Shown here: positions 30,287-34,730 of the stretch, piece after piece | How the letters are laid out: each line of letters starts with the position of its first letter | Numbering within the stretch: position 1 is the stretch's first letter | Assembly (NCBI GenBank): GCA_023259635.1 | Contig: JALRGX010000006.1 | Span: 1-34,730, forward strand | Reading direction: 5' to 3' | Length of the DNA stretch: 34,730 nt | Source of the DNA: Methylotenera sp. | Lineage (GTDB): Bacteria > Pseudomonadota > Gammaproteobacteria > Burkholderiales > Methylophilaceae | Program-made: the position numbers and the translations under genes | Notes under the pieces: generated by a model | The model's input: the letters and a program-made list of their open reading frames with translations, nothing else | Database searches by the model: none | What the model was told of the DNA's origin: nothing

Positions 30287-31845
30287 GATGCGTTTCCTTG
30301 GTTATCGCTACTCAATGGCGCTTGCTCCTTAGGCTCAGCCGTGTCTTTACGACGGCGCGGGAATAAGGTGACTTTTGAAACGCCGTGTGAACTGTCATTA
30401 CCAAAAGTGAAACCGTTTTGTCCCTGGAAGCCGAAGGCATCATCCAGCGTTTCTTCAGTATGACCGGTTGGGATTACAAAACGGTCTTCATAATTGGCGA
30501 TAGCAAGATAGCGATACATCTCTTTTGCCTGATCTTCTGTAATACCCGCCGCTTCAAGTGCGCGCGTATCTGCCTGGCCTTCCACATGCACTGAGCGCTG
30601 ATAACTGCGCATTGCAATCAGACGATTCAAGGCACTCTCAATCGGGTCAGTTTTACCGGCTGTCAACAGGTTAGCCAGATACTGTACCGGCAAGCGCATT
30701 GTGCCTGCTACCGGAATAGCGCCATCTGGGCCAACAGGTAAATTACCCTGGTCAATCTGTGACTGTACTGGTGATAATGGCGGTACATACCAAACCATCG
30801 GTAGCGTGCGGAATTCCGGATGCATCGGAAAAGCTATTTTCCAATCCATCGCCATCTTCCAGATTGGTGATTTACGCGCAGCTTCCAGCCAGTCTTCGTT
30901 AATGCCCTCTTTACGCGCAGCGGCAATGACTTCCGGATCATTCGGGTCTAGGAAAATTTTGCATTGAGCTTCGTACAAGTCCTGCTCATCTTCCATGCTT
31001 GCAAGTTCTTCGATGCGGTCTGCATCGTATAGCATGATGCCGTTGTAGCGAATGCGGCCAACACAGGATTCAGAACATACTGTTGGCATACCGGATTCGA
31101 CACGAGGGTAGCAACCAACACATTTTTCAGCTTTGCCGGATTCCCAGTTGTAGAACACTTTTTTATACGGACATGAACTTACACACATGCGCCAGCCGCG
31201 GCATTTATCCTGATCTACCAGCACGATGCCGTCTTCTTCACGCTTGTAGATGGAGCCTGATGGACAAGCCGCCACGCATGATGCATTCAGGCAATGGTTG
31301 CAGATTCGTGGCAAATACATATGGAAAGTATTTTCAAACTGGCCATACATCTCTTTCTGGATATTATCCAGATTTTTATCTTTGCTGCGTTTATGGAATT
31401 CACCTGCCAGGTCATCTTCCCAGTTCGGGCCCCATTTAATTTTTTCCATACTTTCGCCCGTGATCTGCGATATCGGGCGTGCGGTCGGGGTAGCCTCTGA
31501 CAATGGTGCATTTTGCAAATGCGCGTAGTTGTAGGTAAATGGCTCGTAATAGTCGTCTATTTCCGGCATGTCCGGATTGGCAAAAATGTTAAGCAGCTTG
31601 GAAGTGCGGCTACCGGATTTAAGCTCCAGTTTGCCGTTTTTCAGCTCCCAGCCACCTTTCCATACTTCCTGGTTTTCCCATTGTTTGGGGTAGCCGACAC
31701 CGGGTTTTGATTCAACGTTGTTGAACCACGCATATTCAACACCTTTTCTATTGGTCCATACGTTCTTGCAGGTAACAGAGCAGGTGTGGCAGCCGATACA
31801 TTTGTCCAGATTAAAGACAAAGGCGAATTGTGCGCGTACTTTCAT
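30283..31845 (-). CDS. narH: Respiratory nitrate reductase beta subunit (Fe-S)
   Basis: A 520-residue electron-transfer subunit with four cysteine groups: CIGCHTCSVTCKN near the N terminus, CNHCLNASCVAACP, CRGWRMCVSSCP (tryptophan in place of one cysteine, giving the [3Fe-4S] cluster) and KCVGCYPR followed by VCSESC. It carries electrons from NarI to NarG on the cytoplasmic face. It starts 21 bases after narG. Confidence 0.97.
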   Translation of the reverse strand: MKVRAQFAFVFNLDKCIGCHTCSVTCKNVWTNRKGVEYAWFNNVESKPGVGYPKQWENQEVWKGGWELKNGKLELKSGSRTSKLLNIFANPDMPEIDDYYEPFTYNYAHLQNAPLSEATPTARPISQITGESMEKIKWGPNWEDDLAGEFHKRSKDKNLDNIQKEMYGQFENTFHMYLPRICNHCLNASCVAACPSGSIYKREEDGIVLVDQDKCRGWRMCVSSCPYKKVFYNWESGKAEKCVGCYPRVESGMPTVCSESCVGRIRYNGIMLYDADRIEELASMEDEQDLYEAQCKIFLDPNDPEVIAAARKEGINEDWLEAARKSPIWKMAMDWKIAFPMHPEFRTLPMVWYVPPLSPVQSQIDQGNLPVGPDGAIPVAGTMRLPVQYLANLLTAGKTDPIESALNRLIAMRSYQRSVHVEGQADTRALEAAGITEDQAKEMYRYLAIANYEDRFVIPTGHTEETLDDAFGFQGQNGFTFGNDSSHGVSKVTLFPRRRKDTAEPKEQAPLSSDNQGNAS

Positions 31846-31866
31846 AATGATCTCCTTACGCCTTGT

Positions 31867-34730
31867 TTATTTGGCACCAATGCCAACTGGGTTAAGCTGG
31901 GCTTCACGTTCAGGTGTAAGTGGACGTTCCAGCCAATCTACGTCCTTATCCGCAATCTTGTGCAGAGCCACCATGGTGTCGCGCTGGCAGCCAACTGTAC
32001 CGTAGTAATTAAACCCATATGAAAGCTGTGCATAACCGCCGATCATATTGGTTGGCTTCATGATGACGCGGGTCACTGCATTTAAAATGCCGCCGCGTTT
32101 ACCGGTAGTAGGCGAACCCGGTACATTCACATTTTTTTCCTGTGCGTGATACATCATGGCCATGCCGCGCGGTATACGCTGTGATACCACGGCACGCGCT
32201 ACAGTTGCGCCGTTATGGTTCAAGGCTTCTACCCAGTCGTTATCTTCAATACCTACTGATTTGGCATCGTCCTCAGACACCCATACATATGGGCCGCCAC
32301 GGAACAGTGTCAGCATGCGCAGCGTGTCCTGATAAGATGAATGGATACCCCATTTGCTGTGCGGTGTAATCCAGTTCAATTCCAGATGTGGTTTGGATGT
32401 CACGCTCTTGGGCAGTGCATCCAGCTCTCCCAGATCCACCATTGGTTTGTAGGTGCAGAAGCCTTCACCAAAATCCAGCATCCATTCATGATCCTGGTAA
32501 AAATGGGCACGTCCGGTTAAGGTCCGGAATGGAATATGCTCATGGATATTGGTGTAACCCGCCGTGTAAGACACATGCTCAGATTCAATGCCGGACCAGG
32601 TTGGCGCGGTAATAATCTTGCGTGGTTGTGCCTGAATATCCTTGAAGGTGAACTTGTCTTCATGGCGCCCTGCATATAGATGGTGATGATCGACACCGGT
32701 TTTATGTGACAAAGCACTCCATGATTTATGCGCCACTTCACCGTTGGTTTCCGGTGCCATCCGCATTACCGAATCACAGACCTCGATATCTTCAGCCAGT
32801 GATGGCATGCCAAAGGAAACCCCTGGCTCCTTCACGGTACTGTTATGTTTCTTGAGCTCTTCGTACTCTCTATCCGTATTCCAGTCGATGCCCTTGATGT
32901 TGTTGCCGAGCTTGGTCATCAGCGGGCCTAGCGCAATAAATTTGCGGTAAGTATCACCATAAGTGCGCTCTACCAGCTTGATGATCGCCATGGTTTTACC
33001 CGGAATAGGCTCACAGTCGCCTTCTTTCCAGTTTTTCACCTCACCGAAAGGCTGCGCCAGTTCTGCGGCTGAATCATGCTGCATCGGCAAAGCCACTACT
33101 TCTTTTTTAGTGCCTAAATGTTTCTCAGCCAGCGGTGAGAATGTTTTGGCGATGGTCTTGAAAATCTGCCAGTCAGATTTCGATTCCCAGCCGGGTGATA
33201 CGGCTTCGGACAGCGGATGAATGAACGGGTGCATGTCCGTGGTATTCAGGTCGTTCTTTTCATACCAGGTTGCAGTTGGCAGAATGATGTCCGAATATGC
33301 ACCGGTAGAATTGAGGCGGAAGTTGATATCCACCATCAGGTCCAGCTTGCCGATAGGTGCATCTTCATGCCATTTCACTTCTTTGTTGTCACGGCCGGCG
33401 CCTGATTCCTGCAATACACCGTTTTGCGCACCTAATAGATGCTTGAGGAAATATTCATGTCCTTTTGCAGAAGAACCGATCAGGTTCGCACGCCATACAA
33501 ACAGGTTACGTGGCCAGTTAACCGGGTTATCCGGGTCGGCATAAGCCACATCCAGTGTGCCGGATTTCAATTTATCCGCAACATATTTGGCCACAGAAGC
33601 TTCATCGGTCGCGCCATTCCTGATAGCCTCCTCAGCAAGCTCAATCGGGTTGGCATTAAAATTTGGCATGGATGGCAACCAGCCCATACGCGCTGCTTTT
33701 ACGTTGTAATCAGCAATTGAATTGCCTTTATTTTTACCTTTACCTGCCGGTGACAGCAAGCTGTCAGCATTCAGCGTTTCATAACGCCATTGGTCGGTAT
33801 GGAAATACCAGTAAGAAGTCGAGTTGGTGTGACGTGGCGGGCGGTGCCAGTCCAGTGCAAAAGCTATTGGCGCCCATCCAGCCTGTGGGCGCAGCTTTTC
33901 CTGGCCCACATAGTGCGCCCAGCCGCCACCGGTCTGACCTACACAGCCGCACATATGCAGCAGGTTCATGATTGCACGGTAGGCCAAATCATTGTGATAC
34001 CAGTGGTTAATCGCAGCACCCATAATCACCATGGATTTACCCTTGGTTTTAGATGCGTTATAAGCAAACTCACGGCCGGTACGTTCAATGTCGGCCGCTT
34101 TCACGCCGGTAACTTTTTCAGCCCAGGCCGGAGTGTAGGCAACAGAGGCATCATCATAACCTGTTGCAACATTATCGCCACCCAAGCCGCGGTCAATGCC
34201 ATATTGTGCAACCTGCATATCAAATACCGTAGCAACCAGCGCTTCTTCACCGTTCGCGAGTTTAACCTTGCGTACAGGTACATTACGATACAGCAGGGCA
34301 CTCTCGCCCTGGGTAAAATGCGGGAATCCGACAGACACGACATCATCCCTGTCATCAATGCAGGTCAGTTCAGCCGTAATCTCGTGATTGCCTGCCTGTT
34401 CCAGCAGATTCCATTTACCATCTTCGCCCCAGCGGAAGCCGATGCTGCCGTTAGGTGCTACGAAAGCGCATGACTTGCGGTCAAAAACCGTGGTCTTCCA
34501 GTCAGGGTTATTGGTTTCGCCTAGCGCACCATCAAAATCAGATGCGCGCAGGAATCTGTCGGAAACATAGGCATCACCCTGCTTACGCAACATCACCTGC
34601 ATCGGCAAGTCGGTATATTTACGTGCATATTCCTGGAAATATGGGTCCTGACTATTGATGTAGAACTCTTTGAGCGCCACATGTCCCATTGCCAGAAACG
34701 CAGCAGCATCGGTACCCTGTTTAATTGGCA
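31867..34730 (-). CDS. narG: Respiratory nitrate reductase alpha subunit, partial (5' end outside window)
   Basis: The catalytic molybdo-bisPGD subunit. About 954 residues are visible; the frame stays open to the right edge (the 13 codons before the first in-window Met read as NarG: PIKQGTDAAAFLAMGHV). The remaining N-terminal 250-300 residues, with the first Fe-S cluster and the Mo-binding aspartate, lie outside. Segments such as LHMCGCVGQTGGGWAHYVGQEK, GRDNKEVKWHEDAP and GGILNAVTRVIMKPT mark it as the membrane-bound Nar type and not periplasmic Nap. It heads narGHJI in the visible region. Confidence 0.97.
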   Translation of the reverse strand, partial: PIKQGTDAAAFLAMGHVALKEFYINSQDPYFQEYARKYTDLPMQVMLRKQGDAYVSDRFLRASDFDGALGETNNPDWKTTVFDRKSCAFVAPNGSIGFRWGEDGKWNLLEQAGNHEITAELTCIDDRDDVVSVGFPHFTQGESALLYRNVPVRKVKLANGEEALVATVFDMQVAQYGIDRGLGGDNVATGYDDASVAYTPAWAEKVTGVKAADIERTGREFAYNASKTKGKSMVIMGAAINHWYHNDLAYRAIMNLLHMCGCVGQTGGGWAHYVGQEKLRPQAGWAPIAFALDWHRPPRHTNSTSYWYFHTDQWRYETLNADSLLSPAGKGKNKGNSIADYNVKAARMGWLPSMPNFNANPIELAEEAIRNGATDEASVAKYVADKLKSGTLDVAYADPDNPVNWPRNLFVWRANLIGSSAKGHEYFLKHLLGAQNGVLQESGAGRDNKEVKWHEDAPIGKLDLMVDINFRLNSTGAYSDIILPTATWYEKNDLNTTDMHPFIHPLSEAVSPGWESKSDWQIFKTIAKTFSPLAEKHLGTKKEVVALPMQHDSAAELAQPFGEVKNWKEGDCEPIPGKTMAIIKLVERTYGDTYRKFIALGPLMTKLGNNIKGIDWNTDREYEELKKHNSTVKEPGVSFGMPSLAEDIEVCDSVMRMAPETNGEVAHKSWSALSHKTGVDHHHLYAGRHEDKFTFKDIQAQPRKIITAPTWSGIESEHVSYTAGYTNIHEHIPFRTLTGRAHFYQDHEWMLDFGEGFCTYKPMVDLGELDALPKSVTSKPHLELNWITPHSKWGIHSSYQDTLRMLTLFRGGPYVWVSEDDAKSVGIEDNDWVEALNHNGATVARAVVSQRIPRGMAMMYHAQEKNVNVPGSPTTGKRGGILNAVTRVIMKPTNMIGGYAQLSYGFNYYGTVGCQRDTMVALHKIADKDVDWLERPLTPEREAQLNPVGIGAK

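Overview
The window looks like a chromosomal island of a methylotrophic, denitrifying betaproteobacterium, most likely a member of the Methylophilaceae (Methylotenera/Methylophilus type). The basis is a trimethylamine dehydrogenase that I recognise from memory as very close to the Methylophilus enzyme, next to a complete cytochrome cd1 / cNOR / NarGHJI denitrification set. The taxon is an inference from gene content; no 16S or housekeeping marker is present.

Left third (1-9.6 kb), methylated-amine and cofactor region. A 5'-truncated piece of a NarK-type nitrate/nitrite transporter abuts the 3' end of tmd (minus strand). Upstream of tmd lies an APC-family permease (minus). Divergent from it is a plus-strand run: group II truncated hemoglobin, DMT-type transporter, a small winged-helix-like protein and a 38-residue membrane peptide. 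Convergent to that run is folE2-ribBA (minus), then a EutQ-like cupin (minus). RibBA can supply flavin precursors (TMADH carries covalent FMN) and FolE2 supplies pterin precursors (formaldehyde is captured on folate/methanopterin), so this block may be a TMA-demethylation module with its own cofactor supply. A 16-bp motif (TACNNCTNAGGTGTNA) occurs upstream of tmd, upstream of the hemoglobin and upstream of the cupin.

Middle (9.6-20.2 kb), heme d1 nitrite reductase region. nirE, a beta-barrel porin and a doubtful small ORF run leftward. nirS-nirM-nirC-nirF-nirDL-nirG-nirH-nirJ-nirN run rightward with mostly overlapping or very short junctions. A Dnr/Fnr-type box sits between nirE and nirS. A hairpin lies at the nirM/nirC junction, and a 28-bp perfect palindrome separates nirN from norD.

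Right-middle (20.2-26.6 kb), nitric oxide reductase region, minus strand: norC-norB, a strong terminator, then norE-norF-norQ-norD with its own Dnr/Fnr box. A Dnr-type Crp/Fnr regulator is divergent from norC, and a third box lies between them.

Right end (26.8-34.7 kb), minus strand: narG (5' end outside the window), narH, narJ, narI, a beta-carbonic anhydrase, moaA (molybdenum cofactor) and a membrane-anchored cytochrome c'-like protein. Together the genes reduce nitrate to nitrite, NO and N2O. No nosZ is in the window. Electrons could come from TMA through TMADH and ETF (ETF genes are not in the window).
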